Shown here one piece after another: positions 63,311 through 64,000 of a stretch of 64,000 bases of DNA (positions are counted from its first letter, which is position 1; each line of letters opens with the position of its first letter). The notes under the pieces were generated by a model. It was not told where the DNA came from. It ran no database searches and worked only from the letters and a program-made list of their open reading frames with translations. The position numbers and the translations under genes were made by a program. The stretch spans positions 26,273,856 through 26,337,855 of the forward strand of contig NC_063054.1 of NCBI RefSeq assembly GCF_018812025.1. Reading direction: 5' to 3'. This DNA comes from Megalobrama amblycephala (taxonomy: Eukaryota; Chordata; Actinopteri; Cypriniformes; Xenocyprididae).

Positions 63311-64000
63311 CTAAAGCTGAATATGGTGCTTTGTTGAAGAAATATACCTGTTTAATTAGAGACCTTTCACTTAAGAGCCAGCGTGTGTTACTGAATGAAA
63401 GGGGCCATTATGACCTCATAAGGGTCAAAGTCTGAAGATCATGGGATTATGGTATTATGATAGATTATATAGAATCACTTCATCACAGTGGTCATTTAGC
63501 ACCGCCGATGGCTGCAGAGCTCTCCATTCCAGCCTCCATTTGCCGCTGATCATTCTTAAATGCTTCACCCCATTACAAAGGTCATACAAGAGGTCAGCTG
63601 GAGGAGACATCGCAGATGCTGATTGGTGTGTCAGAAACCTAAGGTGGATGACTTCTGTTCCCTGTAGCTTCTTTTAATAAGACAATGGGATCACAGTCGG
63701 CAAGGCTTACACAGACCCAGGGGGTCTGGCAGAATAAGAGCTTTTGAATAAGGGGCTATGGCATAAGGGCAGAAACATCTGACCCTGTTGGGCACCCTTG
63801 CCCACTCATCTCTGAGTACAGTGCATCACCCATCAGCTGGATAAGACGGCTATAAAGCCTCTTGAGGAATATAATAGACAAAATTTCAGGGAGGCAATAG
63901 GTGGCCACTGTGGTGCATTCAAGGCTATTTCTAAAATGGGTAAGGCATCTGAATAGCTCAGTACAACATAGCACAGAATAAAATAAATCATTTGTTCCAC
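63311..64000. other. Right edge, nothing recognised
   Basis: Mixed-composition non-coding DNA. By synteny with human the next gene to the right should be SEC63, but none of its exons is visible. Confidence 0.4.

Overview
The window is vertebrate nuclear DNA, most likely from a cyprinid (carp/zebrafish-type) fish. The evidence is four multi-exon protein genes with GT-AG introns, AT-rich introns, abundant (CA)n and (TA)n microsatellites, and repeat families typical of cyprinid genomes: TTAA-flanked 'GGATAGTTCACCC' elements, Tc1-like elements, a PIF/Harbinger fragment and tRNA-like SINEs. No rRNA, tRNA gene, CRISPR or prokaryotic-style operon is visible. The species cannot be fixed from the sequence alone.

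Layout. (1) About 1-8158, minus strand: the first five coding exons of AFG1L (LACE1), a mitochondrial AAA-type ATPase; the rest of the gene lies beyond the left edge. (2) 8708-28504, plus strand: complete SNX3 (162 codons, 4 exons), a PI3P-binding sorting nexin; its start lies 549 bp from the AFG1L start, so the two genes share a divergent promoter region. Intron 1 (15.5 kb) is packed with transposon copies. (3) 32420-39000, minus strand: complete NR2E1 (tailless/TLX; 385 codons, 9 exons), an orphan nuclear receptor of neural and retinal progenitors, tail-to-tail with SNX3. (4) 39001-55507: a 16.5-kb divergent intergenic region between NR2E1 and OSTM1, with a repeat-poor part (about 40-48 kb and 51.5-54 kb) that could hold NR2E1 regulatory DNA, and a nested transposon cluster at 48.2-51.5 kb. 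(5) 55508-60392, plus strand: complete OSTM1 (307 codons, 6 exons), the beta subunit of the lysosomal ClC-7 antiporter. (6) 60393-64000: OSTM1 3' UTR and flanking repeats.

The order and relative orientation AFG1L-SNX3-NR2E1-OSTM1 match the human 6q21 block, so this is conserved synteny. The four genes are not a pathway; they share a neighbourhood, probably held together by NR2E1 regulation. Every exon junction was checked for phase, and all four coding sequences join in frame.

The most distinctive accessory content is a set of elements of different size that are flanked by TTAA and end in AGG...CCT. One, in SNX3 intron 3, has about 500-bp inverted arms around a THAP zinc-finger coding region with one frameshift; these traits fit the Kolobok superfamily. 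Two copies of an ~0.8-kb near-perfect foldback of the same TTAA type sit in introns of SNX3 and OSTM1 in opposite orientation. Several sites show clear nesting of elements, which gives a relative insertion order.
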